A stretch of DNA of 64,000 bases from RHLJ01 sp048058975 (GTDB lineage: Bacteria > Bacteroidota > Rhodothermia > Balneolales > Balneolaceae): contig JBLLNP010000001.1 of the NCBI GenBank assembly GCA_048058975.1, positions 186,001-250,000 on the forward strand, read 5' to 3'. Numbering within the stretch: position 1 is the stretch's first letter; every line of letters starts with the position of its first letter. The translations under genes were made by a program, and so were the position numbers. Shown here piece by piece: positions 18,375-28,000 of this stretch. Under the pieces are notes generated by a model. It searched no databases, was not told the origin of the DNA, and worked only from the letters and a program-made list of their open reading frames with translations.

Positions 18375-19331
18375 ATGGGGGAGGAGTACTTTCAACCGGA
18401 TGACCGCTGGACGATGTATGGGATAACCAGCGAAGAACTCCATGAAAAACATGCGGTCATAAAAGGCTATTTCCATAAAGGAGTACCAGAAGATGTGGTA
18501 AAGGAATTCGCCACCGTGGAGTACTTAATGGCCCATGCCTACTACTACTGGCCCATGTATGATGAGGCGTTAAGAAAATGCCTGCTTACTTTTGAAATGG
18601 CTATTAAACAGTGTTCGGTATCATTAGGAGTATCACTTAAGGAGGTTAAAAAGAATGGAAAGCCGAAAGACTTATCCCTGTATCAACTTATAGAACAGTT
18701 ATGTACTACCCATTGGTTTAAACCAATGCAGGAAACGTTTCATAAAATCAGAAAGAACAGAAATAATTTTGCACATTCAAACCGGCACGGGTTTATGGGC
18801 CCTAATGGGTCTGATCAGTTTATCAAGCATATTGTAAATACGCTGAATCATTTATTTCTGAGTAAGCAAGAGCTGGAGTTTTATAATCAGCAAACAGAAC
18901 TCATTTCAAAAGAACTGTATTGTCTGAATAAGTATGTGCTAAAACTGGAAGGACAAGGACATCCATTTCTGCTTTCTTGTATTTACAATTTCCAGCCGGT
19001 TTGCAAAGATTTGATTATGACGGTTTTTCCAATGCGATCAGAATATAACTCTTCTCCTAAGGGTTTCGATGATGAACATCCGAACACTTATGTGTTCAAA
19101 GAGTATTCATTCAAAGATCAGGTATTCGAAGGCACAACTAAAGAAGGTGTAGAACTCGTGATTTCAGTCACGGATAATCCACAGAACATCAAGGCGAAAA
19201 AGGAACGAGACGCTTATATTGTGCAGCTGGATGAATCCCAGAAAAGGATATTTCATAGTTCAATGAACTATCAGGCTAATTGGGAGCTTGTAAAAGCAGA
19301 GTATGCCTATAATAAAGAGGTGTACTTTTAA
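18375..19331 (+). CDS. HEPN-domain protein, putative defence-island RNase
   Basis: A 318-residue protein of unknown name. The N-terminal half is all-helical and contains KIRKNRNNFAHSNRHG near residue 130, which includes the R-x4-H signature of HEPN ribonucleases. Preceding helices (ALRKCLLTFEMAIKQCSV) match the first HEPN helices in Abi-type proteins. The C-terminal 120 residues look like a beta-rich sensor or accessory domain without a recognised family. It starts one base after the hsdS stop. HEPN proteins are frequently found inside restriction loci as abortive-infection effectors. Biological role here is inference. Confidence 0.62.
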   Translation: MGEEYFQPDDRWTMYGITSEELHEKHAVIKGYFHKGVPEDVVKEFATVEYLMAHAYYYWPMYDEALRKCLLTFEMAIKQCSVSLGVSLKEVKKNGKPKDLSLYQLIEQLCTTHWFKPMQETFHKIRKNRNNFAHSNRHGFMGPNGSDQFIKHIVNTLNHLFLSKQELEFYNQQTELISKELYCLNKYVLKLEGQGHPFLLSCIYNFQPVCKDLIMTVFPMRSEYNSSPKGFDDEHPNTYVFKEYSFKDQVFEGTTKEGVELVISVTDNPQNIKAKKERDAYIVQLDESQKRIFHSSMNYQANWELVKAEYAYNKEVYF

Positions 19332-19349
19332 CTAAAAAATAAGCCATAA

Positions 19350-19988
19350 ATGCCCGTTCCAAATCCCATACAAATATACCGGATGGTCCACTGGGAAAAT
19401 GTGGAACATATTTTGGAATATGGTTTGTGCTGCAGGGGACATGCCAATGCAGACCCTGATTATATTAATATTGGCCACACCCAATTGATTGCAGACCGAC
19501 ATGTACATCCAATTCCTATAGCCGGTGCGGGAAACCTTGGTGAATATGTTCCGTTTTATTTTGCCGGGCATAGCCCCATGCTATATTTGATCATGAATGG
19601 ATATTCAGGAGTTCATCAAAGAAAACAAGAAGATATCGTTTATATGATAAGTAGTGTAGATAGGGTAGAACAGGAAGGCTTGGAATTTGTATTCAGCGAC
19701 CGAAACGCCAAGTTAAAATTTGCTCAGTTTTATAGTGATATAGACGATTTTGAAAATCTGGATTGGGATATTATTCTGGCAAAGATGTGGAGGAACACAG
19801 ATCAAAAACCCGACAAACAGGATTTGAAACAAGCTGAGTTTCTCATCCGAAATGAGATGCCAGTTACCTGTATAGAACAGATAGTGGTAAAAACTACTGC
19901 ACGTAAAACACAGATCGAAGCGATGATTGCGCAACACAGGTTACAAATACCTGTTGTTGTCGATGATAAACTAGAATTGTATTATTAG
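19350..19988 (+). CDS. darT: DarT-family DNA ADP-ribosyltransferase toxin (DUF4433)
   Basis: A 212-residue DarT toxin, which uses NAD+ to ADP-ribosylate bases in single-stranded DNA and stalls replication. The NAD-binding start IQIYRMVHWENVEHILEYGL, the VPFYFAGHSPMLYLI core and KQAEFLIRNEMP, which carries the expected catalytic Glu at about residue 163, are all in place. The protein is the usual length (about 210) and looks intact. It begins 18 bases after the HEPN gene and ends two bases before darG. The base and motif it targets cannot be read here. Confidence 0.93.
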   Translation: MPVPNPIQIYRMVHWENVEHILEYGLCCRGHANADPDYINIGHTQLIADRHVHPIPIAGAGNLGEYVPFYFAGHSPMLYLIMNGYSGVHQRKQEDIVYMISSVDRVEQEGLEFVFSDRNAKLKFAQFYSDIDDFENLDWDIILAKMWRNTDQKPDKQDLKQAEFLIRNEMPVTCIEQIVVKTTARKTQIEAMIAQHRLQIPVVVDDKLELYY

Positions 19989-19990
19989 CC

Positions 19991-21046
19991 ATGGTGCGAC
20001 TTATTACTGGTAACTTACTGGACTCTCCTGCTGAGGCATTGGTCAACACTGTGAACACCGTAGGTGTGATGGGGAAAGGCATTGCGCTCCAGTTTAAGAA
20101 TCGTTTTCCGAACAATTACAAAGTGTACAAAAAAGCCTGTGATGATGGTACCTTTGATGTAGGACAGGTACTGGTAGTGCATGACGGTGATTTACTTCAC
20201 AGTAAAACCATCATCAACTTTCCCACCAAAAAACACTGGCGTTCCCCCTCAAAATATGAGTATATCTCTTCTGGGTTGATTGCATTAAAGGATGCTATTC
20301 AAAAACACCAGATTAAAAGCGTGGCTATTCCACCGTTAGGTTGTGGCAATGGCGGACTGGATTGGGAAAAAGTGAAAAGCTTAATTACAGAAGGGTTAAA
20401 GAATGTAGAAGCGGATATCTATTTATATACCCCAAATGATAAAATTAAGCAGGTTCTTCAAAAGGAAAATAAACCCAAAGAAGTAAAGCTTACGGACGCT
20501 CGGGCTATGCTGCTATATCTAATGTTTGAATATGAAAAAACGGGAGATCAAAGCACCCTGCTTGTTGCGAACAAGCTCGCGTATTTCTTGCAGAGAAGCG
20601 GGGAGGAGCTCAGGTTAAAATTTGAGCCGCATCACTATGGTCCGTATTCAGTTCAGTTAAATCATGTTCTGTTATATCTGAATGGCACTTACCTGAAAGG
20701 AATGGAGCAAAATGAAATTAAACCTTTTGAAGTGTTCGAACTCAATTACGAAAAGTTTGAAGAAGTAAAAGAGTATATACAAAACCGGCTGCCTGCAGAA
20801 AAAAGAAAGCGACTGGAAAAAGTGCTGGAGTTGGTAAAGGGATTTGAATCTGCTTTTTCTCTAGAACTGCTGTCTTCGGTAGATTTCATCGCAAAAAAAG
20901 AAGGTAGTGGTGATATTGATCAGATTATCAAAGAGCTGAACTCGTGGAGTGATCGAAAAGGAGATTTGTTTGAGCGGCGTTATGTAGAAATTGCAAGGGA
21001 ACAGCTCAGTCAGCATTCGAACGGGGAATTCCAGTTTGCGAATTAA
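19991..21046 (+). CDS. darG: DarG macrodomain antitoxin
   Basis: A 351-residue antitoxin that removes ADP-ribose from DNA and binds DarT. The macrodomain occupies about residues 1-150, with TGNLLDSPAEALVNTVNTVG, GVMGKGIALQFK and IPPLGCGNGGLDW in the expected positions. A second domain from about residue 160 (DARAMLLYLMFEYEKTGD, HHYGPYSVQLNHVL) matches the DarT-binding C-terminal domain of DarG. It directly follows darT, so the module is complete and of the type shown to give phage defence. It lies between hsdS and hsdR. Confidence 0.95.
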   Translation: MVRLITGNLLDSPAEALVNTVNTVGVMGKGIALQFKNRFPNNYKVYKKACDDGTFDVGQVLVVHDGDLLHSKTIINFPTKKHWRSPSKYEYISSGLIALKDAIQKHQIKSVAIPPLGCGNGGLDWEKVKSLITEGLKNVEADIYLYTPNDKIKQVLQKENKPKEVKLTDARAMLLYLMFEYEKTGDQSTLLVANKLAYFLQRSGEELRLKFEPHHYGPYSVQLNHVLLYLNGTYLKGMEQNEIKPFEVFELNYEKFEEVKEYIQNRLPAEKRKRLEKVLELVKGFESAFSLELLSSVDFIAKKEGSGDIDQIIKELNSWSDRKGDLFERRYVEIAREQLSQHSNGEFQFAN

Positions 21047-21088
21047 GCTAAAAGCTTATCTTTAAAAAATTTCCAGCAAACAAGTACG

Positions 21089-24049
21089 ATGGCTTTCAAC
21101 GAACTCAATAGTGTAGAATATTTTATTATCCACAAACTGGGAGGCGTAAACCTCAACGTGGATGGGAGTCATGAAGACCCTATTCAGAGACAAGGGACCT
21201 GGACATACCGGCCATCAGATTCTTTAGAACGTGGAGTAAACGAAGTACTGGTAGAAGCAAAGTTAAGAGATGCTTTGATAAAGTTGAACCCTGAAATCAA
21301 TGCCAATCCTAATTTTGCCGATGAAGTTATTTATAAGCTCCGGGCAATTCTATTATCAGTAAATCAAATTGGTCTGGTACGAGCCAATGAGGAATTCCAT
21401 GAATGGTTACGTGGAGATAAAACCATGCCTTTTGGTGAGAGTAATCGCCATGTACCAGTTCGATTAATTGATTTCGATAACATTCGGAATAATGACTATA
21501 CCATTACGAACCAATACCGGGTACATCATCGGGAAACTAAGATCCCGGATATATGTATGCTGATCAATGGAATTCCTGTAGTGGTTGGTGAAGCAAAAAC
21601 ACCCATTCGCCCTTCTGTAAGCTGGCTGGATGGAGCACATGAAATTCACTCCATTTATGAGGATTCGGTCCCACAATTATTTGTGCCAAATATCCTCTCA
21701 TTCGCCACCGAAGGGAAAGAACTCTATTATGGAGCCATAAGAACGCCATTGGATTATTGGTCACCATGGAGACTAGAGACAGAAAGTTTGGCAAAAAGCT
21801 TAGGGTTATCACAAGTAGGGGATGAATTAGAGAGTTTGCTAAGTCCGGAAATTTTGCTCGATATTTTAAAGAATTTCTCGCTGTTCACTACCAACAAACA
21901 AAAGCGACGGCTGAAAATTATCAGTCGCTATCAGCAGTATGAAGGGGCAAATAAAATTGTTGAGAGAGTGGAAACAGGTCAGATTAAAAAAGGGCTGATC
22001 TGGCATTTTCAGGGTTCAGGAAAGTCTTTGTTAATGGTGTTTGCTGCACAGAAGCTGAGAAGGTCTCAGGAACTGAAAAGCCCAACGGTTATAATTCTTG
22101 TGGACCGAACAGACTTGGACACCCAGATATCAGGTACTTTTAATGCTGTAGATATTGCCAATGTAGTCACTACCGATAGTATCAAAGAATTACATGATCT
22201 GTTAGATAAGGATATCCGCAAAATCATTGTAACAACCATCTTCAAATTCCGGGATGCCACACCGAATATGAATACCCGGGATAATATCATTGTACTAGTA
22301 GATGAAGCACATCGAACCCAGGAAGGGGATTTAGGTAGAACTATGAGGGCAGCATTACCAAATGCATTCTTATTTGGTTTAACAGGTACACCTGTAAACA
22401 AAGCAGACAAAAATACTTTCTGGGCCTTCGGAGCAGATGAAGATGAAAGTGGGTACTTATCCAGATACACCTTTCAGGATTCGATTCGGGATGATGCTAC
22501 CCTTCCTCTGCATTTTGAACCAAGGCTAGTAGATGTACATGTCGATAAAGAATCTTTGGATAAGGCTTTTGATGAATTCAGAGAAAGTGCTGCTTTAACT
22601 GATGAAGAAGCAGATACGTTAAACAAGAAGTCGGCGAAGATGGCGGCTTTCTTGAAATCTCCGGAAAGAGTTTCAAAGATAGCAGAAGATATTACAACTC
22701 ATTTCAGAGACAAGGTGGGGCCGCATGGATTCAAGGCAATGGTAGTTACTCCAGATCGTCATGCGTGTGTTCAATACAAGGAAGAGTTAGATAAACATTT
22801 CCCTGAAAAAGCTTCCAAAGTAGTGATATCCACTTCAGCCAATGATGTACTAGAATTCAAACAAAAGTGGGGAATAGATAAAGCCCAACAAGATAGAATT
22901 GTTGATGAATTTAACGATCCGGATTCAGATTTAAAGTTTATTATCGTAACTGCTAAGCTACTTACTGGCTTCGATGCTCCAATCCTTCAAACCATGTATC
23001 TGGACAAATCCATGAAGGATCATACCTTGTTACAAGCTATTTGTAGAACGAATCGATTATTCCCCAATAAACACTTTGGTCGGGTAGTTGATTACTTTGG
23101 AATCTTTGATGATGCCGCTCAGGCTTTAGAGTTTGATGAGGTGAGTCTGAAAAAAGTAATTACAAATCTATCGGCTCTTAGAGATGAACTTCCAAAAGCC
23201 ATGGAAAAAGCACTTTCTCATTTTTCAGGAGTTGACAGGGAATTGAAAGGATTTGAAGGTCTGGAAGCAGCTCAGCAGGCAATTAATACGGATGATAAAA
23301 AAGACAAATTTGCTCAGGATTATAAGCGATTATCAAAGATTTGGGAGTCTCTTTCTCCAGATAGAATTCTGGATTTATACCAAAAAGATTATAAATGGCT
23401 GTCACAAGTCTTTGAATCTGTAAAACCAGCTTCAGATAACATTGGCAAACTTCTTTGGATTACACTAGGAGCTCAAACCACAAAACTGATTCATGAAAAT
23501 GTACATGTTGGAGATGTGCATCAGTTAGAGGAATATGTTTTGGATGCTGATGTGATCGATGATATTTTCAATAATCCCGATCCCAAGAAAGCGAAAAAGC
23601 TGGAGATCGTACTCATAAAGAGGTTCAAAAAGAGTGCAGGTGATCCAAGATTCAAAAAACTTAGTGAACGATTAGAAGAGCTTCGGGATAAAGCGGAAAA
23701 AGGATTAATAAGTTCTATCGAATTCATTAAGGAACTCTGTAAGATTGCAAGGGATACGGTTCAGGCTGAAAAGGAATTTCAACGAGAAGTAGAAAAGAAA
23801 TCTCCAAAAGCTGCACTCACTGAATTGTTTTTAGAACTTAAAACTGATCAGACTCCAGTTGTAGTTGAGCGCATTGTAAGTGACATTGATTCTATCGTTC
23901 GGTTAGTACGCTTCCCAGGATGGCAAACTACATCCTCAGGAGAAAGAGAAGTTCAACAGTCTCTTCGCAAATCTCTCCTCAAATACAAACTCCACAAAGA
24001 TCAGGATTTGTTTGATCGGGCGTATGCATATATCAAAGAGTATTACTAA
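21089..24049 (+). CDS. hsdR: Type I restriction endonuclease subunit HsdR
   Basis: A 986-residue motor and nuclease subunit. The N-terminal nuclease domain carries VVGEAKTPIR near residue 167, the PD-(D/E)XK type catalytic strand. The SF2 helicase has motif I FQGSGKSLL at about residues 307-315, motif II DEAH near 405 and motif VI-like QAICRTNR near residue 655. A long helical C-terminus that contacts HsdM follows. It is the last gene of the defence operon, 42 bases after darG, and ends four bases before a strong bidirectional hairpin. With hsdM copy 2 and hsdS it gives a complete type I system. Confidence 0.95.
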   Translation: MAFNELNSVEYFIIHKLGGVNLNVDGSHEDPIQRQGTWTYRPSDSLERGVNEVLVEAKLRDALIKLNPEINANPNFADEVIYKLRAILLSVNQIGLVRANEEFHEWLRGDKTMPFGESNRHVPVRLIDFDNIRNNDYTITNQYRVHHRETKIPDICMLINGIPVVVGEAKTPIRPSVSWLDGAHEIHSIYEDSVPQLFVPNILSFATEGKELYYGAIRTPLDYWSPWRLETESLAKSLGLSQVGDELESLLSPEILLDILKNFSLFTTNKQKRRLKIISRYQQYEGANKIVERVETGQIKKGLIWHFQGSGKSLLMVFAAQKLRRSQELKSPTVIILVDRTDLDTQISGTFNAVDIANVVTTDSIKELHDLLDKDIRKIIVTTIFKFRDATPNMNTRDNIIVLVDEAHRTQEGDLGRTMRAALPNAFLFGLTGTPVNKADKNTFWAFGADEDESGYLSRYTFQDSIRDDATLPLHFEPRLVDVHVDKESLDKAFDEFRESAALTDEEADTLNKKSAKMAAFLKSPERVSKIAEDITTHFRDKVGPHGFKAMVVTPDRHACVQYKEELDKHFPEKASKVVISTSANDVLEFKQKWGIDKAQQDRIVDEFNDPDSDLKFIIVTAKLLTGFDAPILQTMYLDKSMKDHTLLQAICRTNRLFPNKHFGRVVDYFGIFDDAAQALEFDEVSLKKVITNLSALRDELPKAMEKALSHFSGVDRELKGFEGLEAAQQAINTDDKKDKFAQDYKRLSKIWESLSPDRILDLYQKDYKWLSQVFESVKPASDNIGKLLWITLGAQTTKLIHENVHVGDVHQLEEYVLDADVIDDIFNNPDPKKAKKLEIVLIKRFKKSAGDPRFKKLSERLEELRDKAEKGLISSIEFIKELCKIARDTVQAEKEFQREVEKKSPKAALTELFLELKTDQTPVVVERIVSDIDSIVRLVRFPGWQTTSSGEREVQQSLRKSLLKYKLHKDQDLFDRAYAYIKEYY

Positions 24050-24080
24050 AAAAGCCCCTTAGTAAACTAAGAGGCTTTTA
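24050..24080. terminator. Bidirectional rho-independent terminator between hsdR and tRNA-Arg
   Basis: An 11-base stem with one mismatch (AGCCCCTTAGT at 24053-24063 against ACTAAGAGGCT at 24066-24076) with a two-base loop. It is followed by TTTT on the plus strand and by a T-run (TTTTTT, with an A-run in the plus listing) on the minus strand. It can end the hsdR transcript and the tRNA transcript coming from the right. Confidence 0.85.
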
Positions 24081-24088
24081 ATGACATG

Positions 24089-24162
24089 TACACCCGACAA
24101 GATTCGAACTTGTAACCGCCTGATTCGTAGTCAGGTACTCTATCCAGTTGAGCTACGGGTGC
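24089..24162 (-). tRNA. tRNA-Arg (anticodon ACG)
   Basis: Read on the minus strand, a 74-base cloverleaf. Acceptor stem GCACCCG pairs with CGGGTGT (first pair G-U), the discriminator is A, and CCA is not encoded. The D-arm is GCTCAACTGGATAGAGT, the anticodon stem CCTGA/TCAGG encloses loop CTACGAA with anticodon ACG (decoded as ICG after deamination), and the T-loop is GTTCGAATC. It sits at the border between the defence island and the metal-resistance island, a typical location for integration, but I saw no integrase or duplicated tRNA end. Confidence 0.95.
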
Positions 24163-24190
24163 ATGTGCTTTTTTTCGATTTTCTAAATTT

Positions 24191-24220
24191 TGTACCCACA
24201 AATGTACCCACTGGGTGGGA
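24191..24220. repeat. Short direct repeat TGTACCCAC plus CCCAC/GTGGG inverted repeat
   Basis: TGTACCCAC occurs at 24191-24199 and 24203-24211 (12-base period), and the second copy overlaps an inverted repeat CCCAC-TGG-GTGGG (24207-24219). It lies 29 bases upstream of the tRNA-Arg 5' end. The surrounding 24163-24455 has no credible gene; it probably holds the tRNA promoter and the promoter of the metal operon. The repeat could be a regulator site or chance. Confidence 0.35.
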
Positions 24221-24455
24221 ACAGGGGGAGAAATGGGAAAACCGAATTCAATATATCAATACCCAGGCCAAATCCTGAGAAGACTCCAAAGATACGAAAT
24301 AATTTTTTTGATGACCTAATGAAATCTAATCCTAAATTAGCTTTTTAGGATGGATCAATAATGTGGTTCCTAAAACATAATTCGGCAAACTTTATACATG
24401 AAAGTGTAAGGTTTGCAATCCGTTTATTGGTATCCTTATTTTAGATTTACAACTG

Positions 24456-24914
24456 ATGTATTCAAAAAGGATTCAAATAACGAAAAAGGTCGTATCCACA
24501 CTATTGCTGTTGGGGATTGGGTGGCACACATTAAGTGTGCATGGTTTTTCTGAATCTTTGGTTTACTGCTTTGAGTCTGATGGTGATATTAATATTGAAT
24601 CGAAATCAGATTTTATCTTTGGATTTAAGAGTGAACAAAAAGTCCATGATAATGACCATCATCAACACGAAGGAGCGGAGTATCATGCATCACCGGAAAG
24701 TCATAGAGACGTCGAGCTTTCTGAAACGTGTATTAAAGATACCCGCACCAATAGGTTTGATCAGGATTCAGCCTTAGACTTTTTAGCATTTGAAAACAAA
24801 CGCATTGATGCTTTTCTCCCAAAGTCAGCATTAAATCAAATCCATTCCTTTACACCTTCCAATGCAGAATATCAATCTGCCCTTTCTTTAAAAACAGTAG
24901 TACTACGGAATTAG
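24456..24914 (+). CDS. Small exported His-rich protein at head of metal-efflux operon
   Basis: A 152-residue protein with a basic N-terminus and one hydrophobic segment at about residues 13-30 (signal peptide or anchor). A middle region rich in His and acidic residues follows (HDNDHHQHEGAEYHAS, then SPESHRD). No named family is recognised. It precedes the CzcA-type pump by 136 bases on the same strand. The analogous position of the opposite metal operon holds a Met/Asp-rich protein of the same length (45699-46157), so both are probably periplasmic metal-binding or regulatory proteins. Zinc-type ligands (His) here match the CzcA-type pump beside it; that link is inference. Confidence 0.55.
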   Translation: MYSKRIQITKKVVSTLLLLGIGWHTLSVHGFSESLVYCFESDGDINIESKSDFIFGFKSEQKVHDNDHHQHEGAEYHASPESHRDVELSETCIKDTRTNRFDQDSALDFLAFENKRIDAFLPKSALNQIHSFTPSNAEYQSALSLKTVVLRN

Positions 24915-25049
24915 CTCGCTCTCTTTTCTTCGAGCTAACAAGCATCGTCCTGATGCCCATTTAAAAACCTAACAAGGCCATCTGATTTCTTTGTGGCTGT
25001 TACCGCATGGTATTGAACAGAAAGCTTTGTAAAAGAAGTACTACTCTAT

Positions 25050-28000
25050 ATGATTGATAAGATTATTTCATTCTCTATTAGGAGCAAGTTTTTCATCAGC
25101 TTGTTTATCCTGACCTTAATTGGAGTTGGCATTTATTCTATGCTGACCATTAACCTCGGTTCTGTACCCGATATAACGAATAACCAGGTTCAGGTAATTA
25201 CGGTATCTGAAAATTTAGGTACGGAAGATATCGAGCAATTTGTGACATATCCCGTTGAGCTTGCAATGGGAAATCTACCGGGAGTTACCGAGATACGTTC
25301 TATCTCCCGTTTTGGCCTTTCCGTAGTTACTATTGTGTTTGACGATGATATGGGAACCTATCTGCCAAGACAACTTGTGCAGGAAAAACTAAATGAACTG
25401 GGAGAAACTATTCCTAACAAGTTTGGAAGTCCCGAAATGGGACCTATTTCCAGTGGGTTGGGACAGATTTATGAGTACTCCATCAAAGTTGATCCGGAAT
25501 TCGAATCAGAATATACCCCGAACGAACTACGAACTATACAAGACTGGATCATAAAAAGACAAATGGTGATGCTGGAAGGAGTCGTAGAGGTAAACTCATT
25601 TGGGGGAGGCATTAAGCAGTACGAAGTCTCACTCAATCCAGAAAAACTCAATGCAATGGGTATTACGATCTCGGAAGTGTATGAAGCTCTTTCAAAGAGT
25701 AACACAAATACTGGCGGCGCATACATTGAAAAAAATCGTATGGCTAATTTTATCCGAGGGGAAGGGTTAATACGCACTTTGGAAGACATACGAACTATTG
25801 TGATTAAGAATGAGGGAGGTTTGCCTATTACAGTTAATGATGTGGCAGCTGATGTTACTTTTGGTACGCAAACACGTTATGGAGCTTTTACCCAGGATGA
25901 AGAAGAGGCTGTTGGTGGAATTATAATGATGCTGAAGGGTTCTAACCCTAACGCAACTGTAAAGAGAGTTCAGGATCGAATAGTCGAGATTCAAAATACT
26001 CTGCCCGAAGGCTTGCAAATCGAACCAATTATCGACCGAAGTGCATTGATTGGACGAACTACAAGCACTGTTTCTAAAAACCTGATAGAGGGAGCATTGA
26101 TTGTCGTATTCGTATTGGTGCTACTCCTCGGTAGTCTTAGAGGAGGATTAATAACGGCGTCTTTGATTCCCTTGTCATTGCTATTCGCTTTTATTTTGAT
26201 GAAAGCCACCGGGGTATGGGCGAACCTGATGAGCCTCGGAGCCATCGACTTCGGTATTATTGTGGACGGAGCCGTAATTATTGTGGAAGGAGTAGTTCAT
26301 GAAATCGAAAAAAAGGTAAAATCCGGGAAGTCCAAATTCAATCAGGCGCAGATGGATGAAATATCCCGGAAAGCGAGCAGCACTATGATGAACGCTGCTT
26401 TCTTCGGGCAGCTGATCATTCTCATCGTTTTTACCCCCATTCTTTTTCTCGAAGGGGTAGAAGGAAAGATGTTTCGCCCAATGGCATTTACTTTCGGGTT
26501 TGCGGTGCTGGGGGCGATCATTCTTTGCCTGACCTATGTACCGATGATTTCTGCGCTTGTTATGCGCCCAACCACCAACCGGTCAAATTGGTTTGCCCGT
26601 ATAGAGTATAAATTAGACAGCATAAGTAATGCCCTTATTTCAAGGATTCAAAGGGTGTATCGGCCTGTGATTATTCAATCACTTAATCGGAAGGCCATTG
26701 TACTCGGTTTTGCTGTAGTCCTTTTTGGTGGAGCTCTGTTTACTTTTTCAAGGATGGGCGGGGAATTTATTCCACAGCTTGATGAAGGGGATATTGCTAT
26801 GCAGGCTCTCATAAGACCAGGAAGCGGTCTAACGGAATCTATTGAAGTATCCAAGAACATTGAGCGGATACTTCTTAATGAGTTTCCTGAAGTAGAAACA
26901 GTAACGGCCCGTATAGGGGTTGCCGATATACCAACTGACCCCATGCCGATGGATATTGCCGACATGTATATAATTCTGAATAAGGATAAAAGCAGTTGGG
27001 TATCGGCCAGCTCCAAAGATGAACTTATCGAACAAATCAAAACTACACTTGATGAGTCTCTTGTCGGGGTGAATCTGGTTTTTACTCAACCTGTCGAGCT
27101 TCGATTTAATGAATTACTGGAAGGAGTGAGAGAAGACATTGCGGTAAAACTGTATGGGGAAGATTTAAACATACTTTCCCAAAAAGTGGACGAAATGGCT
27201 TCAATCATTCAAACGGTTCCGGGTGTTGGAGATGTAAGTCCTGAAAGGATAACCGGGCTGCCCCAGATGACCGTTCGATATAACCGCGACAAAGTAGCTC
27301 AGTATGGACTAACCATTCAAAAGTTGAACGAGTATGTAAGTACCGCTTTTGCAGGTGGGGTCGCCGGAGTAGTGTTTGAAGGGGAAAAACGCTTCGATTT
27401 GGTGGTTCGTTTTGATGAGTCTTTCCGAACCGGCATAGAAGACCTTCAAAATCTCTACATAGACCTTAATAACGGTACACAGGTGCCTATAAAAGAGGTT
27501 GCTGAGATCAGTTATCAACCGGGGCCTATGCAGATATCCCGAGAGAATACATTCCGGAGAACCTATGTTGGGGTTAATGCCCGTGGTCGCGATGTGGAAT
27601 CATTGGTCTCAGAAATTCAGGAAAGATTGGATACGGAACTGTCCCTGCCTCCGGGTTATTACATAACTTATGGTGGAGAATTTGAAAACCTTCAGCGAGC
27701 AAAAAGTCGACTTTCGATTGTTGTACCCATCGCCCTCTTCCTGATTTTTGTGCTGCTATATTTTGCCTTGAATTCTTTCATCCAGTCGGCAATGATTTAT
27801 CTCGCTATACCTCTGGCAGCGATTGGAGGGGTTTACTTTCTTGCCCTCCGGGGAATGTCCTTTAGTATCTCAGCTGGAGTAGGTTTCATTGTATTATTTG
27901 GAGTGGCAGTTCTAAACGGCTTGGTATTAATCAGCCGGCTAAACTCTCTTGAGGAAGAAGGGATAAGCGATCTGAAAGAGCGTATTCTGATTGGAACTAA

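Noticed and set aside
24081..24278. 65-codon plus-strand frame through the tRNA
   Set aside because: It reads across the tRNA-Arg gene in the wrong strand and has no protein features.
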